A stretch of 64,000 nt of DNA, taken from contig JAWWNJ010000247.1 of assembly GCA_037176885.1 (NCBI GenBank), positions 62,001 to 126,000 on the forward strand. The letters run 5' to 3'. The translations under genes and the position numbers were made by a program. Below the pieces are notes generated by a model. The model was given only the letters and a program-made list of their open reading frames with translations, had not been told where the DNA came from and made no database searches. The DNA comes from Favolaschia claudopus (taxonomy: Eukaryota; Basidiomycota; Agaricomycetes; Agaricales; Mycenaceae). This document shows, piece after piece, positions 49,264-60,552 of the stretch (position 1 is the first letter of the stretch; every line of letters starts with the position of its first letter).

Positions 49264-50164
49264 ATGAACAGCGAAGCCTCAACTTCCCGTCTGGACGATC
49301 CTCAGGATGAGGAACAGCAACAAGATGAATCCCTTGACGACGTTCCCGAAGGAATGGACCTTGAAGGATTCTCTGGTCCAACAGAAAAATTTGTCAAACC
49401 TCTCACCCGCGAAGCTCTTGCAGCTTTCCAAGCAGCCCAGAACCGTGCAGGAGTCATCTACATATCTCGGATCCCGCCAGGCATGCGGCCCGCCAAAGTG
49501 CGCCATCTCATGACTGGGTACGGTGAGGTCGGTAGAGTATATCTCCAGCAGGAGGGTATGTTCCCGATCTTTCCCAAAACTTTGAACAAACAACTGAGAC
49601 TACTTATATCCAGACGCCAAACGCGCATATTTACGTCGAAAATACACCTCTACGAAAAAAGCACACTTCACTGAGGGGTGGGTCGAATTCAAGGACAAGA
49701 AAGTTGCTCGTAGTGTTGCAGAGATGCTCAACGCCCAACCCATCGGCGGTAAGAAAGGAACTCGTTGGAGGGACGACGTGTGGACTATGAAATATCTTCC
49801 CAAGTTCAAATGGAGTATGCTCACAGAACAAGTTGGTGCGTATTGGGGCTTGATTCAACTAACACCTTCTCAAATTTCCCTCGTAGCTCACGAAGCAGCC
49901 GCACATACTGCCAAGTTACGTGTCGAGCTTTCTCAATCGCGGTCGGAGCAGCGGGACTACCTCAAGAACGTTGAACTTGCACGGGTACTCGACAAAAGGG
50001 CAGAAAAGAAGAGGGAAAAGGGTGAGGTCATGGAACTCAAAGAGAGACCACGCAAGAGAAAGCGATCGAGCGATGAGGGCGTGCCGGAAGAGCGAATGGC
50101 AAAAAAAACCGCCCAAAGAGGACTCTGGTCTGAGAGAGAAGCAGCTAAGCACTGTCTTGAGTAG
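49264..50164 (+). CDS. ESF2: ESF2/ABT1, U3-dependent pre-rRNA processing factor
   Basis: Nucleolar RRM protein that activates the Dbp8 helicase during early 40S assembly. Start [20 protein letters not shown] at 49264. The RRM begins [20 protein letters not shown] and continues [15 protein letters not shown]; a 59-nt intron joins it to [20 protein letters not shown]. Then come [40 protein letters not shown] and, after a second intron, [20 protein letters not shown], all family landmarks. The frame as given runs to AAKHCLE at 50164. A second frame carries a better C-terminus ([16 protein letters not shown], stop at 50174), reached if the run of eight As at 50101-50108 is read as seven. The family call is secure; the last 25 residues are in doubt. 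Confidence 0.88.
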
Positions 50165-50764
50165 TGTATTCTAAAATGAAAATTAAACCAGCCACGCAAA
50201 ATGAATAGACGGTTCAAGTGAATGATGAATGGAATTTCCAGTCCGCTAATAGCTACATATTGACAAGCAACACAAACCCGGTATACCAGAGATTTTGGCC
50301 AGCATGTACGGGTCCCCGTCTATTGATGACCGTAAAGACAGGATGGTGCCGCTTGAGATGCAGACGTCAAAGAAATCCTGCAGCTTCTTGTCAGACACAA
50401 GACTGAAAAACAGAGATAGAGCTCACCGCGGAAACGAAGGATCCACAAAAAACTCGAACAATAAATAGACTACCCCCGCAAGCGACGATGGTTTGGATTT
50501 TCTCGAGTATTACACACAGCTTTGGTCGCCCGCCTCCGCACGCCTTTTCTATGAATTTTACTTCGCCAAGTCTTCAGGCTAACGGACCCTGGAGAAAGCC
50601 AAGTTTCGAATCTTGAGAGAGGAAGAGGGAACGAGCGAGAATGAAAGAGCGAGGGGGAAAGGAGAGACGAGGAAAGATGCACAGTTGATACAAGACAGAT
50701 TCGACGAACAAGAGAGGGAGCGAAGACGACTGGATGCCCGGGGTGATAGAGGAGAACAATGCCT

Positions 50765-51340
50765 TCAACCAAAAAAGCCTCGCCCACGACCAAAGATCAT
50801 ATCCGATTGACTGACGTACGCCGGTTGCTGACGTTCGAGCCAATGCAGTTCTGAGCGAGTGAGCGGCAGTGGTAAAGGAACCTCGGGTGAAGTAGAAGTC
50901 GAGGCGGAGCTGGCTTGCTTCTGTTCGTAGTTGTCAGCCGCAGACTTGAGCGAGCAAAGAAAGGAAAAAGACGATACCTCTTCGTCCGAATTGTCGGTAC
51001 CATTATTTTGACTTGCTCGCCGTGTCTTGAAGTAGGATCTGCCCACGATATACACGCAACCAACGAAAACGCAGCCCATGATGACGGCGAAGTAGACCAG
51101 AAAGTCGTGCAGGCCAGTATCACGGTCGCCTGAGGCGTGATTGATGATGTACAATTTGCTCGAAGGCGAGGGCGAGGGAAGGAGACTCGGGTTGACTTCG
51201 TCCGTTGCTGCTGCTCCAGCGTAGACTGCGTCGGTGGTAGAGTTGGCGGGATCGGAAATCGAGCTGAACATGGAGGTCGCTGCCGCCGCGATGGATGGAA
51301 ACGATCTCGAGTTGGGATCGATGATAGTGGTTGAAGCCAT
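50765..51340 (-). CDS. Small single-pass membrane protein, unknown
   Basis: Start MASTTIIDPNSRSFPSIAAA at 51340. A Ser/Ala-rich N-terminal region of about 75 residues, one clear transmembrane helix (DFLVYFAVIMGCVFVGCVYI) and a basic stop-transfer segment (YFKTRRAS) suggest a type I or signal-anchor protein. A likely intron of about 60 nt after DNSDEE joins to KQASSASTSTSPEVPLPLPL and ELHWLERQQPA. The simple reading stops at 50765 (RGRGFFG). Alternatively the donor GTACGT after QQPA leads to a further exon reaching about 50570 in any of three open frames; I cannot choose between them. Function is not recognised. Confidence 0.5.
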   Translation of the reverse strand: MASTTIIDPNSRSFPSIAAAATSMFSSISDPANSTTDAVYAGAAATDEVNPSLLPSPSPSSKLYIINHASGDRDTGLHDFLVYFAVIMGCVFVGCVYIVGRSYFKTRRASQNNGTDNSDEEVSSFSFLCSLKSAADNYEQKQASSASTSTSPEVPLPLPLTRSELHWLERQQPAYVSQSDMIFGRGRGFFG

Positions 51341-53197
51341 AGTATAGGATTGTAGAGCAAAAGAAGGTGGGGTTTATAAACGAATGTGGTGGTGCAGGTG
51401 CAAGATGCGATTGAGAGTCAGCAGGGGGCTGATAGCCTTCGTTTGCGTCGAGCGATCAGCCAGCCATTTTGAAAGAGGAGCTCTTCACGCTAGGCGAGTC
51501 GATTTGAGAGCCAACAGCTGTCTCGCCCAATGCGGTTTCTTACTTCTCGCAGCTATCAAAGGCAAAAACGTGTATATTCATACGGCGGTCGGCCATGACG
51601 GTCAGGAATAAGGAGAAAACCCGTCACACCTGATTTTGTCGGTCACAATAAATAGTAACACGTCGCGTCGCGTAGCGTTGGGCTTGTTTGGCTCGTGAAA
51701 AAAATCAGGTGACGATCGGACAGAGAGGTATAAATTGTGACGGTGGCTGACCGTAACACCTCAGTTCTCTCCCTCCACAGTGAGTTCCCTCACTCCTCAT
51801 CCCGTCGCCTCACTTTACTTCTTCCTGTAAACTGCTTGCCCATCGTCGTAGACAGCGCCAGCCCCCATCGGGGTGGGAGAGTCCGACCCTCTCCCACCCC
51901 AGGCCACACCCCGCCGCCGGCCAGGCGAAACCAAGGGCACGGAGGAATTGCGATGGGAAGCAGCCAAACAGTACGTCTTCATCGTCGTCTTCAGTCCTTT
52001 CTTGCGTTTCTGACGCGTCCGCAGGCAAGGGAAGAAGCGACCAGGCCCGCGGAGAGGTCTTGAAAGATAGACCTTCGCGAAGGACTTCACCGGCAGCACC
52101 CACTTCCTCGTGCTGGCAGCTGTCCGGGTTGTCGACCCGCTCTCCAATGACGGAGCGGAAGGGTGGATGTGAGCCGGGCGCCCGCCCCGCCGTTCGTAAC
52201 TCGACCCTCCGACAAGAGCCACGACCGTCGTCGCAGCAGGCACTCGGCTGAAAACTGTAGGCCACCTGCATTGCACACGCATTCACACACATGCGACGAC
52301 GCGTTCGATAAAGATTGCTCTTCGTCGGCTTAGCAAGGGTCGGAGACGGCGGACGCGACAAAGGCGAGAAAACTGGCAAGAACTGAAGCCATTACATCCT
52401 GGGACGACCTCTTGCTCATGGGGCGCTTTGGCAAGCGAGCCTGGTGCGTTTCTTGTCTTCTTCTCTTCTTCCTTCTTGAGCCGACTTGTTTTCGCCGCAG
52501 CCGGACTTTTACCAGACCTCTCGTACCACCGGGGTGTGGCTTCCCGGGGGTGGGTTCGCAACCCTCGTGCTCCCTTGTCGTGGGCCCCGGGCTTAAGACC
52601 TTCGGGTCGAACCAAAGCACGTTAATCTTCGCGCGTAGTTGACTGTAGTAGCCGTCTTGTATTGTCTTGTGGCGAATACATTGTTGACGAACGCACCTTC
52701 TGTACCACTCTCCTCCAAAGCAGTTTGAGAGCTTTCCAGAATCTTGGTTCCACAGAGCCCGTTGGACTAGTAAGCCAGAAACTTGGAAATCTGTCGAACT
52801 TGGAACACCCCGAGAATCCTGAAGTCTGTAAGTTCAATGAAACTGCAGCGCCTCCTGCCGGACTGCATGGTAAGAGCAAGAATTCCTCCGTCAATGCCAG
52901 TTGTGGTTGATGCTGTCATTCGAGTTCATTGAGCTCATGGAGCTCAAAGCCAGCCAGTTGCAGGCTCAGCCTTGCTGTCCATGATGCCAGGCATTTCAAG
53001 CATTCGAATAGGGTCAGTTTTGTCGCAGAAATCGCTAATACAAGGCTAGTTGTGGTGGCTCAGGCCTCAGGCTGGGATGGGCAAAGATAGGCAAAGATTA
53101 TCTTATCTTTTCGATATCAACCCTATCCCACGGTTCTGTCAGTGTCCATTTGGTGTCCATCCACCAAAATCTCGTTGTCCTTGTCCAGCGAGCTTCC
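51341..53197. other. Gene-poor tract with inverted repeats
   Basis: About 1.86 kb. Minus-strand open frames up to 189 codons (51810-52379) look like GC-rich noise and overlap equally open frames on the other strand. Visible structure: a 12-bp perfect hairpin at 51870-51900, 10-bp inverted arms near 51628 and 51701, a TATAAAT at about 51729, and an AT-rich near-palindrome (AAAGATTATCTTATCTTTT) near 53092. It could contain a non-coding transcript or decayed repeat; nothing can be named. Confidence 0.4.
51870..51900. repeat. Perfect 12-bp stem hairpin
   Basis: GGGGTGGGAGAG (51870-51881), 7-nt loop TCCGACC, CTCTCCCACCCC (51889-51900). Very GC-rich and stable in either strand's RNA. It is not followed by a T-run, so it is not a bacterial-type terminator; its role is unknown. 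Confidence 0.85.
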
Positions 53198-54410
53198 ATG
53201 CGTCCTAATGTTCCCTACCCATGGCCTTGGGGCCAGCCAAGTATCCTTGTAACTCTCGAAGAAGAGAGAAACCCGCCAACCAAATCCTGGCTCGATGATG
53301 ATTTCCATTCGGACGACTCTGATCTGGACTCGGATTATATCCCCTCCGAAAACACAGCAAGCAGCCCTGGCAGCGAGTCTGCTTCTGAGGACTCCAGCAG
53401 CGCCTCCTCAGATCATGCAATCGACGACTCTGAGTCCGAATTGGCTCAACTCAACGCAGATGCCGAGACAAACTGGCCTTCTTCCCCCACCCCATCCATA
53501 AAAGAAGCTCTAGAGGAAGAAGAGTTAGCGAAACAAATCGCAAAGCTAGTCGAAGCTGAGCAGGACGCAGCATCCGTTTACAATCCAGACCAAGTCGTCG
53601 CACTTCTGTCCCAACTCTACGAGCTTCTGATTTCCATGGGACATTGGCCGGAACACTCCGTCGCATACGCTCCCCACACAAACCCACCCGTGAACGAGGC
53701 TCTCGCCGTTCAATTAGGCTACGCTCCAGCTGCCATCGCCCTCATGCACCGATTACCATTCGTCAAATCAAATATCGAATGGGAAGACTGCGAAATAGTT
53801 GCTCGGTCCCGGTTTGCCAACTACACCAGTGAGGAATGTATGAAAGAAGGACGGCACCCATACCCATACCAATATATCGACGACTGTCCTGACATCGATC
53901 CTTGGCTGCTGCCCTTGATGCTCCCCAGACGAGACGGCTGGAACGTCATGCTCGATACGAAAATCGGGGTCATCCGCGCATATTGCACGGAGAGATCGCC
54001 CCCGGAGGATACCGCTGAATGGCGACGGCATTGCAAAGCTTCGGGCGAAGAGACAACGACGAGGGAGTATCGAGGAGCTCCCTCGGTACCAGCATCGAGA
54101 TATCTCTCTGAAATCATATACGCTTACAGTTCACTGTCGCGGCTGCCAATCATGCATCCCTACCGAAACGATCCTCAAGAGAAACGTTATGGTCCATCGT
54201 ATGAAACATGGCTCGCTAGTGAGGTGTGTGTGGTGTGATTGCATAATTTAATACCCATTGAAGCGACAACAGGAGCGAGAGGAACAACTGGTATTGTTAA
54301 AACTCTACACTGATTGTGGATGGCCAGACGCATGGCGACGAGATGAATTTCTAAAGCGCTGGGAGGCGGAAAAGAAAGAGATCGGAATTCGCCGCGCAAA
54401 ACACGACTAG
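53198..54410 (+). CDS. Conserved-looking hypothetical protein, acidic N-terminus
   Basis: Start MRPNVPYPWPWGQPSILVTL at 53198. One long exon to 54229, then a 53-nt intron and a short exon EREEQLVLLKLYTDCGWPDA ending IRRAKHD at 54410. Residues about 35-110 are acidic and Ser-rich (WLDDDFHSDDSDLDSDYIPS). The remainder is ordered and tryptophan-rich: VVALLSQLYELLISMGHWPE, VNEALAVQLGYAPAAIALMH, IEWEDCEIVARSRFANY, DIDPWLLPLMLPRRDGWNVM and LDTKIGVIRAY. The 'PLMLPRRDGWNVMLDTKIGVI' region faintly recalls SMI1/KNR4-like folds, but not enough to assign it. About 390 residues; not recognised. It converges on ERG27, with 49 bases between the stops. Confidence 0.75.
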
Positions 54411-54459
54411 TGTTCCAAAGCTAAACCAACAACAACCAGCTACACAGCTATCACAATGC

Positions 54460-55987
54460 TCAACGCTTTTGGGAAATTTCCACAAAAAGCTTGTCGCACT
54501 TCTCCAGAAATAGCTCGCCCTCGACTCTATATTCCTTCCATTTGTCAACCGGAGTCAACCCCACTTCCGCGCGACCCCACCGCGTCGTTTCTGCTCCAAA
54601 TCGCACTGGATTGGGTTCCGACGACGGAAGACCACCATTGGTGTAAGGTTTGGCTGCAGACCCATTGCCATTGGCATGAGGTTTTCCTGAGCCATTGGCA
54701 ACTGGTTTTGAGGGTGTAAATGTGTAGAAGGTGATATACGTGAGAGAGACGAGAGCCAGATGCACAGCGGCAATAGACCCATTCGCAGTTGTTATCGGAT
54801 GATTCCGAGAACCCAACAGAATGCGACCCTAGGGATATCCGCGTCACAACGAGGTAGGATTAAAAAGAAAAACAGATCGTGGACGAACGAACCATGTAAA
54901 ATAGAAACACCTTCAATTGATCAAGCATCCCCCCATGTGCGACCAAATTGTTCGCAATCTTGGTAGAAGTTACCGCCGGATGGGATACGAAATGACGAAC
55001 GCGTTTGCTTGAAGAGCGGTCTTCCATTGACAGAGCGCGGCGGTCAAGAATCGAACCAACCAAGTCGATTTGGTACTTGACGTTCTCGTACGAGTGCTCC
55101 GTCTTGATCAGTTGCCAATCCTCGCTATCCCAATGTTCCGGCGAAGCTTCTAATGAGGATGACCATATGACGCGCGAGTCGGCGTTATACTCGGAGTTCT
55201 TTAACAATGGTTCGAGAGACCGAACCTGGATGTGCGAATCGGTGAGTGAGAATCCGAGCATGGAACGAATAGTCGCACCAAGACATAATGTCCGAAGAAA
55301 TTACTCTGCCAGACATACCCCAGACCGTCAGCACTAATCTCCCCTGCGGTTTGTGCATAAAAACGCGGCCTGGTGATAGCGTCCAGGACATTCCAAGCGA
55401 CTTGCTTTAGGCAAGTGGGCCAATGGATGTGGGCAAAGGGTGCGAAACCTGCATTTAGTATCAAATGCGAGATGTACGAGTATCTAAACCAAATTCTAAG
55501 TCGTCGCAAACTTCAAGAGCAGCATAAACCTCCACGCACCGTTTTGATATTCGCGTCGAAAATTCGAATACGCTGCTCAACACAGCAAGATCCAGATACT
55601 CGACTTCGATCGTCAGGTTACGACGAAATACTTCAGCGTGTCCGTCGTAGTCCGGTTTTGTACGCAGTTCAGCGACATAAGCATCCAGTTCCTGATACAA
55701 TTCTTTCCGCGCTGCTTCAGCGCGTTGCGTGCTCCGACACGCCATAATCAACGTCAAGCCATCGCAGCTAAGCGCATCTTCCGAACCACGAGAGTCACTC
55801 GAAGGAGAAGCCCAACGCTGAGGCCAGGAATCCGGGGGATTGGAAAGACACAGTTGATGAAGTAGACGTCGGCAGATTCCGAGTCCGACACCGCTGCAGC
55901 TCAGTGAGACGGGCGAACTGCAAAGCAAGGAAGAGAAAAACAATACGCGTTAGAGCCGGTAACGATGATCACGGGCCTTGAGGACAT
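54460..55987 (-). CDS. ERG27: ERG27, 3-keto-steroid reductase
   Basis: NADPH-dependent short-chain dehydrogenase that reduces the C-3 ketone during C-4 demethylation of sterols (ergosterol pathway, ER/lipid droplets). Start MSSRPVIIVTGSNA at 55987; an intron joins to GVGLGICRRLLHQL, rebuilding the Rossmann TGSNAGVGLG motif. Further blocks are LTLIMACRSTQRAEAARKEL, SHLILNAGFAPFAHIHWPTC, ITRPRFYAQTAGEISADGLG and VWQSNFFGHYVLVR, all characteristic of ERG27. A catalytic-type YxxxK is present in SYENVKYQIDLVGSILDRRA, followed by FVSHPAVTSTKIA. Near the C-terminus a membrane-prone stretch and a VANGSGKPHANGNGSAAKPY linker precede EVGLTPVDKWKEYRVEGELF, ending VEISQKR. About 420 residues. Confidence 0.9.
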
Positions 55988-56212
55988 GGTAGAAGGAGCC
56001 AATGTAAGTTACGAAAATGCGCGAGCTCATCGTACGACATGGTTCAGGCGGATAATATTCCACGGTCAAGGTCCCGGGTTAGCCGGGTAATGACGCGGAC
56101 GCGCTCTACGAAAAAATTCGGGCATTCACTGTGCGCCACTGCGCCTTCGACGACTCACGGCGGGGTTCAAACCAAAACAAGCGTATAGATAAAGCAGAAT
56201 ACAACACGCCAA

Positions 56213-58369
56213 CTAATCCTCCGACTTTTTCTTTTTCTTCTTCTTCGGTGAGTCAGTTCCTCCACTTGCCTGTGCTGCCGCTTTTTCTGCCTTCTTTGCC
56301 TGTTTCCTTGCCTTCCTCTCCTCCTCCGTTTCCTCCTGCATGCTTCGTCACTCTCGGTTTCGAAAGGGAATGAAAAAAAGAAACAAACCGTCTTCATCTC
56401 CACGTCTTGTGTTTCCCCATTGACAGCCTCACTCTCTCTCCGCTTCCGTTTCTTCTCCTTCTTCTCCTTCTTCGTCTCCTCCTCACCATCAACATCCATC
56501 GAATCATCACCACCATCCGCCGCCTTCTCCTCCTTCGCCCGCTTCTTCGCTCTCTTCTCCTCCTTCGCCCGCCGCTTCTCTTCCTTCACATCCAGAACAA
56601 GCTGCATAGCAATGGCCTGAGCATCTATAGGACCCTCCCGCTGCGTCGAAACGAGATCCACTGCATCCGCTTGGGTGTTGTACGTTTTCGTGTCGCCTTC
56701 CATCTCGAATTTACTCTGCTTCTTGCCCCCGTCAGCAAACCGGCGTACACCAGAGAGGTCCCCTTGATGCTCCAGAGCGCGTAGCCGCGACTCGAGCTTC
56801 GCCCGGTTCTCGATACCGATCGAGGATGATGTAGGTTCCGATTTGCCGTCCAAGTCCGTAAGCGCATCGACACGGATAGACAGGGCAGCTTTTGTGGCAA
56901 CCATGCGGGCCATCTGAGTTCGGAGGATGAGCCTCAGGAGGTCGAAAAAAAAAGTTTAGATAAACCCACTTTTCCCTTTAATTTGGGCGGTGCTTGGCCA
57001 ATAAGTGAAGCCTGGGAAGGGTTCGTGAGCGCAGAGCAAGAGGAAACGGGAAATTCATACATGGTATATTAACCCGTATTTCGGGGTATCATGTTTCGTT
57101 TTCAAAGCCCTGAACAGAGCTTTCTCCGCCCCCAGAATTTGGACGGTACTTGCTGGGTGCTTCGCTAAGCTAAGCAAGCTCCCAGCGTGGCTAATCAGCC
57201 GCGCGCCGACGAGCTCCCCAACAAGTGCGGTTAGATTAGGCGCAATGGCATTCATGCGATTGCGTAGGTATTCTGCTAATTGTGTCCGGTATGTGGAGAT
57301 AGAAATGACCTGGTCGCATAGAGAATGGATGTGGGTGATATCGGAGTCTGAGATTTCAGTGCCCATGGATATTTCAGCGGCCGCCTTCAAGATTTCCTCA
57401 AGATCTTCGGGGAGGATGGCGGCGAAGGATGTTGAGGACGCATTCGTGCGGAAGCCTGGTGCAGAGGTTGGTATACTGCATACCGGATGGGAAGAGGCTA
57501 CATACCCATTGCTCGGATGACTTTCGCGTACGCAATGTTGTCCACAATAATTTTAGCCATTTCCGGGAAATGCCATCCATACCATTCCTGAACGTCGCTT
57601 TAGCCCTGGATAGTGCAGCCGCAATACAAAAGATCCCACCTTCACGCGCATAGCATAGATGTTGATTTCCTTGTCGAGATCATCCAATAGAGCAATTGCC
57701 TGCACAATCATAGTATCGACCTTGTCCGGTGAGAATTTTAGTTTGAATCTAATGGGAGAAATATCAGTCATGTCTCAAGCCTCGCTACAAAAAAAAACGA
57801 GGCATACCGTGAAAGCGAATGACTTAAACCAAGACTCATGGTAGCCAGATCCTTAGGGTCCACTCCGTTCAATAGTGCCGTTAATTGAGACCGTATTCCG
57901 CGCCATAGATCCTGCTGTTTCTCCTCCAATGCGCTCACATTGATACTCAGTTTTTTAGATATGGCACGCGCTGTGTGCACGTTCAGAAGTTAAACACCGT
58001 AGGCAAGAGAAAAACATACATAGATGCGGGTCAATCACGACAAGCGACTCTTTCCCCTTGCCCTTATTTACAACCTCTTCAGTCAAGAAATCCTTCAGCC
58101 CTTTGCCGAGTTTCCCGCTTTGCAGAGCGGTAATATCCTCTACTGCAGTCGCGGTGGAATGGAATCTATGTATTGCCTTGAGTTTGAGCCTGTAGTTCCG
58201 AACCCCAGGTTAAAATGAATTGAATCTGCAGATTTTGCGGTGGTACACACAGTTTGCTAGCCTTTTCCGGGCTCTCAAACTCTTTCCACAAGTCCTCGCT
58301 CTCGACTTTCGCGGGGTCGCCAACTTTGAAGAGGCAGTAGCCCATCGCGGTCTCGTACAGCACGAGCAT
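56213..58369 (-). CDS. NOP58: NOP58, box C/D snoRNP core protein
   Basis: Core subunit of box C/D snoRNPs that guide rRNA 2'-O-methylation, with Nop1, Nop56 and Snu13 in the nucleolus. Start [20 protein letters not shown] at 58369. NOP5 N-terminal domain: [19 protein letters not shown], then [20 protein letters not shown] and [20 protein letters not shown]. Coiled-coil/[65 protein letters not shown]. Nop domain: [60 protein letters not shown] and KYGLIYH. The lysine/glutamate-rich tail (KKE/D-type) is typical and ends [12 protein letters not shown] at 56213. All signature blocks are intact; about six introns. Confidence 0.95.
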
Positions 58370-58707
58370 TGTGGATAGGAAAAAGGACGGGAGGGGGAGG
58401 GGAGAGGATGCCTGGGCTACGCAGGGCTTTGTTTGATTTTTTTGGGCGAGAGAACAGAAATTTCACGCCGAAGACGCTATTGGGCAACACTGCACAACAC
58501 ATATCCCCATCGAGCAATTCAACTTGAACTGTACAGTGCAAGTACATTGCGCCAAGAAATTGGGATTACAAGAGTGCTACTATACAATGCAGGCCGTGCA
58601 GAAGCGAGCATGAAGCTGAACTTGATCAAAAATATATGTACAATGTTGGGTTCCTGATTTGTTCTTTCCTACCTTTTATCGTTTGTGGTGGTTCGTGATT
58701 TCGTTCC

Positions 58708-60552
58708 TCATGCGTCTAAGCTTTCTATGGTCTTGGTGCTAGTGCTGGTTGTTTCGTCTACGTCAGACGTCTGGAAGACGGCGAAGCTCGCGGAGGGAAG
58801 CAACGGAGCGTGACCGTTTGAGATACCACGCGAGGGAGTGTTTTCGAGGCGGATAGTAGGGATCCTGTGATAATCGTTGCTCAGTATCCGGTTGTTGGCG
58901 GTTAATAAGAATTTACGTACCGGTCTATGCGCGTCCAGCAATCGAAGACGCTCGAGGATTTCTTTGTCTACATCGTCATAGAGCTCCTGAGCGATAATTA
59001 GGAACCTTGTGTGGGGACGAAATGAGCACTCTAACTTTCTGCCAGTACATCAAATCTCGAGCATGCATTTGATCCATGTAAAGCCACGCCAGTTCCTTTG
59101 CGTGCGCTTTGAATGCAAGTCCCCGGCGATGCTTGCGCTTTTCGTCCTGTCTGTCTAGATAGCGATGCCAATTCTTCCACTGGTAGTACTCCTCATCTTC
59201 GAAGAAGGGGTGAACAGTTCCTTGGTGTATGGCAGCCCACGATTCGCGGCTCTGCATATTGCATGATGAGACAATAGGAAACGAGCACGTTACAAACACG
59301 AGACCTCACCTTGGAGTGCTCGCCGACTGAATGCGTCTCAGAAGCGCGTCGCTCACGAGTGCTCAACTCCAAGGTGTACTCCAGTCCATACCACTCATCT
59401 TTGTCGTCCTCTGTAATCAGAGCACCGGCTACATCAGAGTCACCCGAAGCAAGAAGCGCGTCAGCGTCGGCATCGCTGGAGATGTCCGCAAGAAGTGCAT
59501 TGTAATTCTGGAGGAAGAGATCACGCCTTCAGTGAACAGTTTGCGGCAAGGCAAGAATCATGACATACAACAGGACGCTCTGGTTTCTTCCCTTCCTTGA
59601 TCTCCATAGATTTCGGACGTGTATATGCAGATGGCTCATTTTCATCTTGGAAATCCATGTAAACATCTTCCTGCACAGCTCCTTCGACGATTGGGCCGTC
59701 AAAGTCATACAAATATTCATAGCCTAGGTCCAGATTGTGCGAAGCAGGAGAAAGCAGGTTAATGTCGGTGATGAGGGACTCGGGAGTTAGGGGCGGGGTT
59801 TCGTCGAACTCGGAGGATCCATAGGAACCGGAGGCTGAAAGCTGTTGGTACTCGTGAGGACTCCATGGTCCAGATGGTTCAGACTCTAGGGATTCTAGAA
59901 AATAATCCGAGACGGCGAATTCATGATCGAGAAGCGGGGTAAGTGGCATTTCGCGTTTCGGGGTGTCCATGTCGATTTCGTCTTGTGCCACCTCAGCATG
60001 ACGGTGTGTCTCGGCAATGGGTAGCTGAAGAGACTGTAGATTTCGAGAGCTACGCGAGGCAAAACCGGAGAAAATGTTCTTGACACTGGCAAAACGGCGA
60101 GGCGAAGGCGGGCGAGTAGGAGTTGGGGTTACACCTTTCTCCATGATGCCACCTTCGTAATTTAACTGGTTGGATGAGGTGTGTAGAGCTCTGCCACTCT
60201 GCGAGTCAAAATCAGGGTAGTGCGAGGGATATGGGGCAGAAGAAGAAGCAGCAGTGGAGTTGAACAAAGAGCCGAATGAATTGACGCCGAGATTGTTACT
60301 GAAATTGCGAAACTGAGAGAAGATTGTGGCGGGCCTGTTGCTGATGTACGAGCCAGGGTCTTCATCGCTGTCCTTTGCCGCGTCCATACGGCGCGTTGCT
60401 CCACTTGTTCGCAATGTTTCGCGGAAGTTTGAGTTGAGAGGTGAACGGTCACGGGACACGCGTTTTGCGGCCAAACATTGCCAAGCAACCACGATAATTA
60501 CACAGATAACAAGCTCACAGTTACACACATAGACGCATTCAGAAAATTCCAT
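58708..60552 (-). CDS. Hypothetical protein, possible N-terminal membrane anchor
   Basis: With the ATG at 60552 the protein begins with a hydrophobic helix (ELVICVIIVVAWQCLAAKRV), giving a signal-anchor topology, but that start overlaps the stop of the neighbouring dehydrogenase gene by 14 bases. An alternative start at 60387 (MDAAKDSDEDPGSYISNRPA) removes the helix. The rest is Ser/Pro/Asp-rich up to about residue 310, then an ordered, charged C-terminal part: DDKDEWYGLEYTLELSTRER, ESWAAIHQGTVHPFFEDEEY, WKNWHRYLDRQDEKRKHRRG and FKAHAKELAWLYMDQMHARD. It ends STSTKTIESLDA. The WYGLEYTLELS and YYQWKNWHRYLD blocks look conserved but I cannot name the family. Four exons or more; about 500 residues. 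Confidence 0.65.

Noticed and set aside
51870..51900. Hairpin as an intrinsic terminator
   Set aside because: Eukaryotic context, no following T-run and no transcript shown to end there.
51810..52620. Minus-strand frames of 189, 155 and 110 codons
   Set aside because: Equally open frames occur on the other strand, composition is GC-biased and no domain or splice pattern is convincing.
52400..52640. Possible tRNA or RNA gene because of B-box-like GGTCGAACC
   Set aside because: No cloverleaf, A box or acceptor stem could be drawn around it.
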